Part shown: positions 53,696-61,734 of the stretch, piece after piece
Numbering within the stretch: position 1 is the first letter of the stretch
Layout: each line of letters starts with the position of its first letter
Assembly: GCA_023957015.1 (NCBI GenBank)
Contig: JAMLHR010000007.1
Location: 1-64,000 of the forward strand
From: Thermomicrobiales bacterium
GTDB taxonomy: Bacteria; Chloroflexota; Chloroflexia; Thermomicrobiales; UBA6265
Length of the DNA: 64,000 bases
Reading direction: 5' to 3'
Translations under genes and position numbers: made by a program
The notes under the pieces: generated by a model
What the model was told of the DNA's origin: nothing
Databases searched by the model: none
Seen by the model: only the letters and a program-made list of their open reading frames with translations

Positions 53696-53968
53696 CTACA
53701 CTCCCCTCACCCAATCACCGGAATCGATCTTCTCGATGATATGCACGGCAACCGCCGCAACCTGGATGAGTTCCTCGCGCAAGTGCGCCAGATGCTCGGC
53801 GGTATCACCGTGGAATGTAACTGTCAGCCCCGCCTGCGCGACCTCACCACATTCCTCGGCCAGAATCGCGTTCCAGACAGGCATCGAGTGTGTCTGGTTC
53901 CCCCACCTCGCGTCCTGCGATTCACGCTCGGCGGTGATATCCGCGTAGATTCTCTCGCGATCTGTCAT
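53696..53968 (-). CDS. MazG-like nucleotide pyrophosphohydrolase domain protein
   Basis: 90 residues. Start 53968 (MTDRERIYADITAERESQDARWG). Seen: helix with WNAILAEECGEVAQA, the metal-binding ExxE pattern of MazG-like all-alpha NTP hydrolases, and HLREELIQVAAVAVHIIEKI. Such short proteins are common in phages and bacteria and may sanitise the nucleotide pool. The ISAs1 element inserted at its 3' end: the duplicated GGACGGCGCT runs into the stop codon (53696-53698), and the duplication preserves the stop. Confidence 0.8.
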   Translation of the reverse strand: MTDRERIYADITAERESQDARWGNQTHSMPVWNAILAEECGEVAQAGLTVTFHGDTAEHLAHLREELIQVAAVAVHIIEKIDSGDWVRGV

Positions 53969-53997
53969 GGTGATAATTCCTCCGATGAACACATACA

Positions 53998-54087
53998 GTG
54001 AAGCCCGGGGATAGTACCCCCCGGGCTCACGTCGTAACTGCGATCGTGCGTGATCGCCCGGCAAGCCCGGGGATCAACCCCGAGCTT
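53998..54087. repeat. Two copies of palindromic repeat family A
   Basis: 53998-54030 forms a stem of AGCCCGGGG/CCCCGGGCT extended by GTG/CAC. 54062-54087 has AAGCCCGGGG-ATCAA-CCCCGAGCTT. Both lie between the MazG-like gene and the pnp stop. Confidence 0.78.
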
Positions 54088-54094
54088 ACAGATG

Positions 54095-56356
54095 CTAGCC
54101 GTTGTAGCGTGGTCCACGAGGTCCGCGATCATCCCGGCGGGGACCGCGATCATCGCGACGAGGTCCACGATCGCCATCACGGCGCGGCGGGCGCGGAGCC
54201 TTCGGCTCCGGCAGTTCGCCGGTCAACGCGGCGCGGCGGCTGAGGCTGACCTTGCCATTCGGGGCAACATCGATCACCATCACGGTGATCTCCTCGCCTT
54301 CCTTGACCACATCCTCAACCCGCTCCGTGCGGATCGCTGGATCCTCACTCAGCTCAGAGATGTGGACCAGACCATCGCGACCCGGTGCGATCTCAACAAA
54401 GGCACCATAAGGCATGATGCTAACGACCTTACCGTTGTAGATCTCGCCACGCTCGACATTCACTTGCGGCAGATCCTCGGTCAGGGCCAGAATCTTCGCC
54501 TTGGCGCGCTCGATACCCTCGCCATCGGCGGAGGCGATCGAGATCGTGCCATCGTCCTCGATATTGATCTTGGAGTTGGACTCCTCCTGAATCTCGCGGA
54601 TCATTGAACCACCAGGGCCAATAACCTTGCCGATCTTCTCCGGATTGATCTTGATGCTGACCACCTGCGGCGCGAACTTGCTCAGTTGCTCACGTGGTGC
54701 GGAGATCGTCTCCATCATCTTGCCGAGAATGTGCTCGCGACCCTCGTGGGCCTGCGCCAGCGCCTGGCGCATGATCTCGTAGGAGATGCCCTTGACCTTG
54801 ATGTCCATCTGGATCGCGGTCACACCATCCGGTGTACCGGCGACCTTGAAGTCCATATCGCCAAGAGCATCTTCCATACCCTGGATGTCCGTTAGCACGG
54901 TGTAGCGACCGGTATCGCCATCGGTGATCAGACCCATGGCCACGCCCGCAACCGGCTTCTTCAGCGGCACGCCGGCATCCATCAATGCCATCGTCGAACC
55001 ACAGACGGACGCCATCGAGGACGAGCCATTCGAGGCCATGATCTCGGAGACGACGCGGATGGTGTATGGGAACACATCCGTTGCCGGAATCTGATTCACC
55101 AATGCGCGCTCGGCGAGCGCACCATGACCGATATCGCGGCGGCTGGCACCGCGGAGTCGGCGTACCTCACCGACGCTGTATGGTGGGAAGTTGTAGTGAT
55201 GGATGTAGCGCTTGCTGGTGGCTGGTGTGATCGAATCCAGTCGCTGCTCTTCCGCAGTGCTGCCGAGCGCAACGACGGTGAGCGCCTGGGTCTGGCCACG
55301 CGTGAAGACGGCGGAACCATGGGCGCGGGGCAGGTACCCAACCTGGGTCCAGATCGGGCGGATCTCGGTGACACCGCGACCATCCGGACGCACACCTTCA
55401 TCCAGAATGCCGCTGCGGACTTCGTCCTTCAGCAGCGCTTCGTAGGCACTGTTCACCTGCTGGGCGGTGAAGCGGGCATCCTCACCCTCGGTAAGCTGCG
55501 CTACGACTTCCTTTTGCAGCTCTCCGGTCGCCTCCAGGCGCACGACCTTGTCCGGATTGCGGACGACTTCGCGGAGTCGGCCGGCGATGGCACCACTGAC
55601 GGCGGCGAAGAGTTCTTCGTCACGCTTCGGGCTGACAAACGCCCACTTCTCGACACCAACCAACCCCTGCAGCTCACGCTGCAGCTGGACGATCTGGCGG
55701 ATGACATCGTGGGCAACTTCGATGGCCTGAACCATCTTCTCTTCGGAGATCTCCCGCGCCTCGCCCTCAACCATCATGATGGCATCGTCGGTACCGGCGA
55801 TGACCATGTCGAGGTCACCCTCTTCGCGCTGGGCAAAGGTCGGATTGACGACGAACTCGCCGTCCACGAGGCCCATGCGCACCGCGCCAACCGGACCTTC
55901 GAACGGGATTGGTCCAATCGTCAGACCGGCGGAGGCACCGATGATGGAGAGGATGTCGCAATCATTCTCCTGATCGGCGCTGAGCACCGTGGTCATGATC
56001 TGGACTTCGGCCTTGTAGCCCTTCGGGAAGAGCGGTCGGATCGGGCGATCGGTCAGTCGGCAAGCGAGAATCGCGGCCTCGGTCGGGCGACCTTCGCGCT
56101 TCGGGAAGCCACCTGGAATCTTGCCGGCGGCGAACATGCGCTCTTCGTAGTCCACGGTGAGCGGAAAGAAGCCCATATCTTCCTTGGCTTCCTTCTCTCC
56201 AATGGCGCTGGTCAGCACCAATGAATCACCGTACTGGACGGTGACAGCACCCATGGAGAGTTGAGCCAGGCGGCCCGTCTCCAGGGTGAGTGTGCGGCCG
56301 GCGATCTCGGCGCTGACTCGCTTGAATCCTTGTTCTACATTCTCGGGAATTGACAT
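54095..56356 (-). CDS. pnp: Polyribonucleotide nucleotidyltransferase (PNPase)
   Basis: Phosphorolytic 3'-5' exoribonuclease of RNA turnover. Start 56356 (MSIPENVEQGFKRVS) has GGAG seven bases upstream; the longer frame is Arg-rich non-family sequence. Seen in 753 residues: RNase PH domain 1 (FFPLTVDYEERMFAAGKIPGG region, anchors DYEERMFAAGKI), helical domain, RNase PH domain 2 with RPDGRG and GHGALAERAL, KH motif GKVIGPGGSMIREI, and S1 domain YGAFVEIAPGRDGLVHISEL. The tail has repeated RRDDRGP units. Follows rpsO, the classical rpsO-pnp order, but with 390 bases of repeats in between. Confidence 0.97.
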   Translation of the reverse strand: MSIPENVEQGFKRVSAEIAGRTLTLETGRLAQLSMGAVTVQYGDSLVLTSAIGEKEAKEDMGFFPLTVDYEERMFAAGKIPGGFPKREGRPTEAAILACRLTDRPIRPLFPKGYKAEVQIMTTVLSADQENDCDILSIIGASAGLTIGPIPFEGPVGAVRMGLVDGEFVVNPTFAQREEGDLDMVIAGTDDAIMMVEGEAREISEEKMVQAIEVAHDVIRQIVQLQRELQGLVGVEKWAFVSPKRDEELFAAVSGAIAGRLREVVRNPDKVVRLEATGELQKEVVAQLTEGEDARFTAQQVNSAYEALLKDEVRSGILDEGVRPDGRGVTEIRPIWTQVGYLPRAHGSAVFTRGQTQALTVVALGSTAEEQRLDSITPATSKRYIHHYNFPPYSVGEVRRLRGASRRDIGHGALAERALVNQIPATDVFPYTIRVVSEIMASNGSSSMASVCGSTMALMDAGVPLKKPVAGVAMGLITDGDTGRYTVLTDIQGMEDALGDMDFKVAGTPDGVTAIQMDIKVKGISYEIMRQALAQAHEGREHILGKMMETISAPREQLSKFAPQVVSIKINPEKIGKVIGPGGSMIREIQEESNSKINIEDDGTISIASADGEGIERAKAKILALTEDLPQVNVERGEIYNGKVVSIMPYGAFVEIAPGRDGLVHISELSEDPAIRTERVEDVVKEGEEITVMVIDVAPNGKVSLSRRAALTGELPEPKAPRPPRRDGDRGPRRDDRGPRRDDRGPRGPRYNG

Positions 56357-56462
56357 TTCACGTCTCCACAATCGCGCGCGGCCTTTCCGCACGCACTGAC
56401 TTCCTGTTCTTCTACCTCGCTGGAGACCAGAGGAACTGGAGCGATGTGACCAGACCATTTTC

Positions 56463-56488
56463 GGGCCGATACTCTTCAGGATCGGCCC
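56463..56488. repeat. Small covarying hairpin repeat (family D), copy 1
   Basis: GGGCCGAT, ten-base loop ACTCTTCAGG, ATCGGCCC, then CCTA. The second copy is at 62782-62807 with GGGACGAT and ATCGTCCC, so the fourth base pair changes on both sides. Confidence 0.65.
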
Positions 56489-56559
56489 CTACGTATGTGG
56501 CCGCTCACGTCGCTCCAATGCCTCCTGGTTCCCGAGGGATAGTGGTCTCCTTTCTCTAG

Positions 56560-56624
56560 CGGTAGCAGGGCAGCTAGTCTGCCCTTCGCCTGGTATTGAG
56601 GGGAGACTAGCTCCCCTTCTACCG
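56560..56624. repeat. Composite palindromic repeat (family B), copy 1
   Basis: Contains GGTAGCAGGGCAG, two internal stems (AGGGCAG/CTGCCCT and GGGGAG/CTCCCC), TATTGAGGGGAGAC and CTCCCCTTCTACCG. Copy 2 is at 59444-59503. Confidence 0.8.
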
Positions 56625-56640
56625 ATGTCACACATGAACC

Positions 56641-56671
56641 AAAAGCCCAGAGCCTATGGCTCCGGGCTTTT
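56641..56671 (-). terminator. rpsO terminator
   Basis: Arms AAAAGCCCAGAGCC and near-complement GGCTCCGGGCTTTT with a three-base loop, 76 bases downstream of rpsO on the minus strand. Oriented with a U-run after the stem on the rpsO transcript. Confidence 0.82.
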
Positions 56672-56746
56672 GCTCACAAACGTGTTACCGACGCGCAATA
56701 CCGGCGCAGTTGATCCTGGCTGGTTGTGCGCTCGAACCCCATGAAC

Positions 56747-57016
56747 CTACTTGCGCAGGCCGTGGCGGGCGATGGTGGCGCGATAGCGCTCAATGTCGGT
56801 CTTCTGCAGGTAGGCCAGCAGACGGCGGCGCTTACCAACCATCTTCAGCAGCCCACGGCGGGAGTGATGATCGTGACGATGGGTACGCAGGTGATCGGTG
56901 AGATCAAGGATGCGCTGCGTAAGGATGGCAATCTGCACCTCCGGCGAACCGGTATCGGTATCGTGCAGCTTGGTTCCTTCGATAATGTCTTGCTTTTGTT
57001 CGAGTACCAACGCCAT
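56747..57016 (-). CDS. rpsO: Ribosomal protein S15
   Basis: Primary 16S rRNA-binding protein of the 30S platform, 89 residues. Start 57016 ([14 protein letters not shown]) with GGAG ten bases upstream; longer in-frame starts lie in the leader. Seen: [39 protein letters not shown] (16S-contact helix loop with DHHSRRGLL) and [10 protein letters not shown]. In many bacteria S15 represses its own mRNA; the 100-base leader could hold such a structure, but none was identified. Confidence 0.97.
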   Translation of the reverse strand: MALVLEQKQDIIEGTKLHDTDTGSPEVQIAILTQRILDLTDHLRTHRHDHHSRRGLLKMVGKRRRLLAYLQKTDIERYRATIARHGLRK

Positions 57017-57266
57017 GTGGCGGTTTCTCCTTAACGTCGTTATCTGACGAGTTCTGATTTCAGGACACATAAAAACGCCCGTGGCGAAGGGCTTACCGGG
57101 AGAGTATAGCACGAAGTGCATTCGTACGACGTCTATATGTTCTTACATCCATTTGACACGATAATCATGGTATTCACGCAATCGATATGGCAACACCTGA
57201 TAACCCTCCTACACGTTACCATGTACGAATGCAGTCACTTGTTCGTGGTCAGGAGTAGCAGACAAT

Positions 57267-58115
57267 ATGCTGGGTGTGATTGGCGGAACCGGGCTCTACA
57301 GCTTGCCTGAGTTGACCGATGTGGAAGAGATTGCGGTTGACACTGCCTGGGGAATGCCAAGCGCCCCTCTTGTGGTCGGAAATCTGGCTTCCATGCGCGT
57401 TGTGTTCCTCGCCCGACATGGACGTCATCACCAGTTCAATCCCAGTGAAGTCAGCTATCACGCCAATATCGCGGCACTGAAATCGATCGGTGTGACACGC
57501 ATTCTCTCAGTCAATGCAGTTGGCAGTCTCAATATCGCCATGCCACCGCGAGCAGCGGTCGTGCCGGATCAGATCATCGATCGCACCGTCGGTTTCCGCG
57601 CTCGCACCTTCTTTGAGAACGGCGCGGTGGGCCATGTCGGTCTTGCTGATCCGTTCTGCAACACGATGCGGCGCTCGATCCTCGCCCATGCCCGCGCCAA
57701 TCACGAACTCGTTGAGGAAGGCGGCACCTACATCTGCATCGAGGGGCCACAGTTCAGCACCCGCGCCGAGAGCAATCTCTATCGCCAGTGGGGTGCCGAT
57801 ATCATCGGCATGACGGCGATGCCGGAGGCCCGCCTCGCCCGCGAGGCCGGTCTCTGTTACGGCACACTGGCAATGGTGACCGATTTCGATGTCTGGCACG
57901 AAACCGAGGAGGATGTAACGATCGAGGCCGTACAGCGTGTGCTGGCCGAGAACGTGGAGACGGCGCGGAACGTTGTACGTGGAATCGCGGCAGAACCGGA
58001 ACCGGTCTGCGACTGCTGTGCCGGCTTCTCCAGCGCAGTCATGACTCACGATATCGCGCCAGATGTAGCAGATCGACTCGCGCTCATCCTGCGTACTCCC
58101 GGCAAGGTCAGCTAG
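57267..58115 (+). CDS. mtnP: S-methyl-5'-thioadenosine phosphorylase
   Basis: Cleaves methylthioadenosine with phosphate to adenine and methylthioribose-1-P for methionine salvage. Seen in 282 residues: LGVIGGTGLYSLPEL, FLARHGRHHQFNPSEVSYHAN (phosphate and base site; anchors RHGRHH and PSEV), SVNAVGSL, and the signature YICIEGPQFSTRAESNLYR with GMTAMPEARLARE. ATG 57267 follows AGGAG at a long distance of 11. The next gene starts three bases after its stop. No other mtn gene is seen. Confidence 0.94.
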   Translation: MLGVIGGTGLYSLPELTDVEEIAVDTAWGMPSAPLVVGNLASMRVVFLARHGRHHQFNPSEVSYHANIAALKSIGVTRILSVNAVGSLNIAMPPRAAVVPDQIIDRTVGFRARTFFENGAVGHVGLADPFCNTMRRSILAHARANHELVEEGGTYICIEGPQFSTRAESNLYRQWGADIIGMTAMPEARLAREAGLCYGTLAMVTDFDVWHETEEDVTIEAVQRVLAENVETARNVVRGIAAEPEPVCDCCAGFSSAVMTHDIAPDVADRLALILRTPGKVS

Positions 58116-58118
58116 GTC

Positions 58119-59435
58119 GTGCACCGTTACCGGCCATCGCTCCGCCTCACTGAGTTCAATCTCCTCCTGATCACTGCTGCGATGACCTTCGTTGGCTCGC
58201 TCATGATCTTCCTGGTGGACAAAGGCACCGTTGCGTGGACCTGGCAGGATGTCTCGGTAGGTCTGGCGGCGGCCGCAGCGATGCTGCTGGTCAACATCAC
58301 CTTTAGTCTGCGCGGATTTCGCGGCGATCAGATCCTTTTCCCCATCACCGCCACCCTGGCGATGTTGGGCATGCTGATGATCCAACGGCTATCGCCGGAT
58401 CTCGAGGCGATTGGCGCGATCGAGTTCTCCCTCTCCGCTCGCCATCTGATGTACCTGGCCATCGGTCTCGTTGGTATGTGGCTGATCGTGATGCTGAGCG
58501 GTCCTCTACGAGTAGCCGAGTGGTTGCCGCGCTACAAGTACCTTTGGTTGATCGGCACGCTGGCATTGCAGGCGCTGGCGATGGTTATCGGTACTGAAGT
58601 AGGAGGGGCACGACTCTGGATTCAGGTTGGTCCGATACAGGTGCAGCCATCGGAGATCTCCAAGATCACGCTCGTGATCTTCCTGGCCGCGTATCTGGAC
58701 GAGAAGCGGGACCTGCTCAAGGAGTCCTGGCAGGTTGGTCGGCTGAAGTTACCTCCCATCCCCTATTTGCTGCCAATGGGCATCATGTGGGGAGTCTCGC
58801 TACTGCTGCTCGTGGCCCTGAACGATCTCGGTCCGGCATTGCTCTTCTTCGGTATCTTCGTCGTCATGCTTTATCTGGCGACTGGCAGCCGACTCTACGT
58901 TGTCGTTTTCGGTCTCAGTTTCCTGGCGGCCTGTTGGTTGGCGTGGACATTCTTCAGCCGTATCGAGATCCGGGTTAACAACTGGCTCGATCCGTTCTGG
59001 GATCCGTATGGATTCGGATACCAACCCGTACAAAGCGACTACGCGCTCTCCGCTGGTGGTCTGTTTGGCACCGGTCTCGGTCAGGGACATCCAGCCTTCA
59101 TCTCGCAGGTGCAAACCGACTACATCTTTAGCGCTTTCGGTGAGGAGCTGGGTCTGCTAGGTGCGTTGGCGCTGATCGCGCTCTACTTTAGTTGGGTACT
59201 GCGATCATTCATTATCTCAATACGAGCGCAGGAGGGCTTCGCGCAGCTGCTGGTCGGTGGACTCGCCGCCAGTTTGGGTTTACAGACGATCATTATCATC
59301 GGCGGTGTGACGCGGCTGATTCCGCTGACGGGTATCACGTTGCCGTTCGTCTCGTATGGCGGTAGCTCGTTGGTCACGAATCTGGGTGTGGTCGGGATTA
59401 TTCTCTATTTCTCGAGTCGACCGCGACGGATATAA
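58119..59435 (+). CDS. SEDS-family peptidoglycan polymerase, RodA/FtsW
   Basis: Lipid II polymerase, 438 residues, about ten to twelve membrane helices. Seen: GARLWIQVGPIQVQPSEISKI with the conserved GxxxW and QPSE motif, ALNDLGPALLFF with the catalytic-region Asp, GYQPVQSDYALSAGGLFGTGLGQG (anchors YQPVQSDYA and GTGLGQG), and TGITLPFVSYGGSS. GTG 58119, coupled to mtnP. Followed by a class B PBP gene, the usual SEDS-PBP pairing, but separated by 135 bases holding repeat B. FtsW versus RodA cannot be separated with certainty; the pbpA context resembles actinobacterial rodA-pbpA. Confidence 0.92.
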   Translation: MHRYRPSLRLTEFNLLLITAAMTFVGSLMIFLVDKGTVAWTWQDVSVGLAAAAAMLLVNITFSLRGFRGDQILFPITATLAMLGMLMIQRLSPDLEAIGAIEFSLSARHLMYLAIGLVGMWLIVMLSGPLRVAEWLPRYKYLWLIGTLALQALAMVIGTEVGGARLWIQVGPIQVQPSEISKITLVIFLAAYLDEKRDLLKESWQVGRLKLPPIPYLLPMGIMWGVSLLLLVALNDLGPALLFFGIFVVMLYLATGSRLYVVVFGLSFLAACWLAWTFFSRIEIRVNNWLDPFWDPYGFGYQPVQSDYALSAGGLFGTGLGQGHPAFISQVQTDYIFSAFGEELGLLGALALIALYFSWVLRSFIISIRAQEGFAQLLVGGLAASLGLQTIIIIGGVTRLIPLTGITLPFVSYGGSSLVTNLGVVGIILYFSSRPRRI

Positions 59436-59443
59436 CCGAGTTA

Positions 59444-59503
59444 GGTAGCAGGGCAGACGAGCTGCCCTCCAGTATTGAGGGGAGACAGGCTCCCCTTCTA
59501 CCG
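59444..59503. repeat. Composite palindromic repeat (family B), copy 2
   Basis: Same order as copy 1 at 56560-56624: GGTAGCAGGGCAG, then TATTGAGGGGAGAC, CTCCCCTTCTACCG. Loops differ while stems are kept. A partial third copy begins GGTAGCAGGGCGA near 59529. Confidence 0.8.
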
Positions 59504-59569
59504 GGAGAGATGGTCCCGACACAGAATCGGTAGCAGGGCGAATGGTCCCATCGTAGGAAAGGAGCAGAC

Positions 59570-61210
59570 ATGTCAAACGCAATCCGAACGCTGTTCCTGC
59601 TGGGGGCAATCGGTCTCATCGGCTTTGGACTATTCATCGGCGACGATCTCTCCGATGCGCGCTGGCTCGCGTTGCTCGGCGGAGCCTTTCTTTGTCTGTT
59701 GCTGGCCACTAGAATCCCGCTCGCTGCGGGGATGCCGACCTTCAATCGCGGACTGATTCGGACCACGATGCTGCTGGCGTGCATTTTCATCCTCCTCTCG
59801 GCGCAGTTGATCCGTATACAGGTCGTGCGCCAGGAGGAAATCTATTACCGCACCGGTATCGCCCTGGACGGCGAGGTGATCAGCAATCCCCGACTATATC
59901 AACAGCAACTCACGGTTCAGCGTGGCAAGATACTCGATCGTAATGGCGTCGTCCTGGCAGATACCACACTGCAGGATGGTATCTATTACCGCTCCTGGCC
60001 GGTGCCATCAACGTATTCCGTCACCGGATACTACAGTCCGAATGCCTATGGCATGACGGGAATCGAGGCGACCTTCGAGGAAGAGCTCAGTGGCCAGGCG
60101 GGCACCAACCCGATCGAGCAGACGATTCGCAGTCTGTTCGGTCGCGAGCAAGCCGGTGCCGATGTCGAAATGACGATCGATTCTGACCTGCAGACGCTCG
60201 CCTATAACGCGATGGGCAACAACCATGGCGCGATTGTGCTGCTGGACATCAAAACAGGCGAAACTTTAGTGCTCGCCAGCAAGCCGACGGTTAATCCGAA
60301 CTCGCTGTACGTGGTGAGTGACTCGACCGATGCGAACGCTTACTGGGATACGATCGCCAACGACGAGGCCAATCGACCGTTCGTGACCAGATCAACGATG
60401 GGGTTGTACACACCGGGATCGACATTCAAGACGGTCTCGGCCGGTATCGCGATCAATGAGGGCATCGCGAATCCGGACACGATCTACGAGGACAACGGTC
60501 AGATCACCATTGATGGCCGGGTATTGGTGGAACAGAACCGACCCGATCAATCGCGGGATCAATGGTCGCTACGAGAAGCGATCATGTGGAGCCTGAATGT
60601 GGTTATGGCCCAGGTTGGACTCGAGATCGGTGGCGATACCTACTGGGAGTATGGTCCGAAGCTCGGCTATGACACACCGATCCCCTACGACCTGCCGGTC
60701 TATGAGAGCCAGATCGCCAGCAATCGCGCTTTCCTGGACTCGCAGAACGCACTGGCCGATACCGGTTTTGGTCAGGGGCAGATCCAGATGACGCCGCTGC
60801 ACCTGGCGATGTTGGCGAGTATGTGGGCCAACGATGGCACGATGGTGAAGCCGATTCTTGTCTCCAAAGTCACTGCCGCGGATGGATCGGTGCTGTTCCA
60901 GGCGAAACCACAGGTCTGGTTGCAATGCGTTGATCCCGCAACCGCCAACGATGTCAAGGACATGATGATTGATGTGATCGAGACGGGATCGGCACAGCAC
61001 GGACAAGCCTACCCCTATACGATCGGTGGCAAGACCGGCACCGCCGAGTTGGGCGATGGCACCACGAACTCCCTGTTCATTGGTTTCATCGGCGATCCCG
61101 AGCCACGTTACGCCATCGCGGTGGTGCTGGAAAGCGATCCGGATATCAGCGCGGTTGCCACCGCCAGAGATATCCTGGTAGCGGCGATGAACCGTCGTGA
61201 TGGTGACTAG
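59570..61210 (+). CDS. Class B penicillin-binding protein (PBP2/PbpA type)
   Basis: D,D-transpeptidase that crosslinks peptidoglycan, partner of the SEDS protein. Seen in 546 residues: two N-terminal hydrophobic helices (about 5-25 and 32-48) plus a third membrane segment 64-82; QRGKILDRNGVVLA at the start of the outer region; then the transpeptidase box PGSTFKTV (nucleophile Ser), SLN (in IMWSLNVVM) and GGKTGTAE. A short dimerisation domain makes it resemble actinobacterial PbpA. ATG 59570 follows AAAGGAG. Ends near the tRNA-Asn promoter. Confidence 0.93.
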   Translation: MSNAIRTLFLLGAIGLIGFGLFIGDDLSDARWLALLGGAFLCLLLATRIPLAAGMPTFNRGLIRTTMLLACIFILLSAQLIRIQVVRQEEIYYRTGIALDGEVISNPRLYQQQLTVQRGKILDRNGVVLADTTLQDGIYYRSWPVPSTYSVTGYYSPNAYGMTGIEATFEEELSGQAGTNPIEQTIRSLFGREQAGADVEMTIDSDLQTLAYNAMGNNHGAIVLLDIKTGETLVLASKPTVNPNSLYVVSDSTDANAYWDTIANDEANRPFVTRSTMGLYTPGSTFKTVSAGIAINEGIANPDTIYEDNGQITIDGRVLVEQNRPDQSRDQWSLREAIMWSLNVVMAQVGLEIGGDTYWEYGPKLGYDTPIPYDLPVYESQIASNRAFLDSQNALADTGFGQGQIQMTPLHLAMLASMWANDGTMVKPILVSKVTAADGSVLFQAKPQVWLQCVDPATANDVKDMMIDVIETGSAQHGQAYPYTIGGKTGTAELGDGTTNSLFIGFIGDPEPRYAIAVVLESDPDISAVATARDILVAAMNRRDGD

Positions 61211-61220
61211 GGATTTGCCC

Positions 61221-61250
61221 TTGTCTCTCCTAGCAGGTATTTGGTATAGT
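61221..61250 (+). promoter_or_regulatory. tRNA-Asn promoter
   Basis: TTGTCT (61221-61226) and TATAGT (61245-61250), spacing 18, about 26 bases before the tRNA. Confidence 0.72.
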
Positions 61251-61276
61251 CTTCTCGCTGCTCCAAGAGAGCATGT

Positions 61277-61351
61277 TCCCCGATAGCTCAACGGTAGAGC
61301 ATTCGGCTGTTAACCGAAGGGTTCCTGGTTCGAATCCAGGTCGGGGAGCCA
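61277..61351 (+). tRNA. tRNA-Asn (GUU)
   Basis: Acceptor TCCCCGA pairs with TCGGGGA; anticodon loop CTGTTAA gives GUU; T-arm GGTTCGAATCC; CCA encoded at 61349-61351. Confidence 0.97.
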
Positions 61352-61383
61352 AAAAGCCCGTTGATTGAATCGACGGGCTTTTT
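61352..61383 (+). terminator. Terminator after tRNA-Asn
   Basis: AAAAGCCCG with the complementary CGGGCTTTTT at the far end; further pairing inside with two mismatches; T5 tract at 61379-61383. Confidence 0.85.
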
Positions 61384-61734
61384 GCATCACGTCAGAAGCC
61401 TCTTCGATCTCCTCCTCCTTGCCCACACGTCCTCCACTGGCACTCCGCCTTCTGGTCATTCCCATTTACACATTCCAACTGTGCTTTCACACGCGGTCAC
61501 TCAACAGATTCGACGGATATCAACAACTGAATGAACATACATAGCCCTCCTTTGAAATCAGACTTTACTACACCTAATGTAGTTATTCTTGTCTAAACTC
61601 AATTCGATGTCCTCATTCAAATACGCTATTTCGGAGTACATATTGACAAAACTTGCTCCGTGCTCAACAATGCATTCAAACAAAATAAGGCAACGCTGCC
61701 ATCGAATTTGGGGTTTGAGAGTGAGGATGATATG
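61384..61734. other. AT-rich non-coding stretch before the LPSTG gene
   Basis: About 350 bases, visibly more AT-rich than the rest of the window from about 61490. Possible promoter: TTGACA at 61643-61648 with AACAAT at 61666-61671 (spacing 17). A minus-strand 63-codon frame (61558-61749) followed by AAAGGAGGG is discussed under findings. Confidence 0.5.

Noticed and set aside
55124-56224. 366-codon open frame on the plus strand
   Set aside because: Lies antisense within pnp, whose domains are all intact; no family similarity seen.
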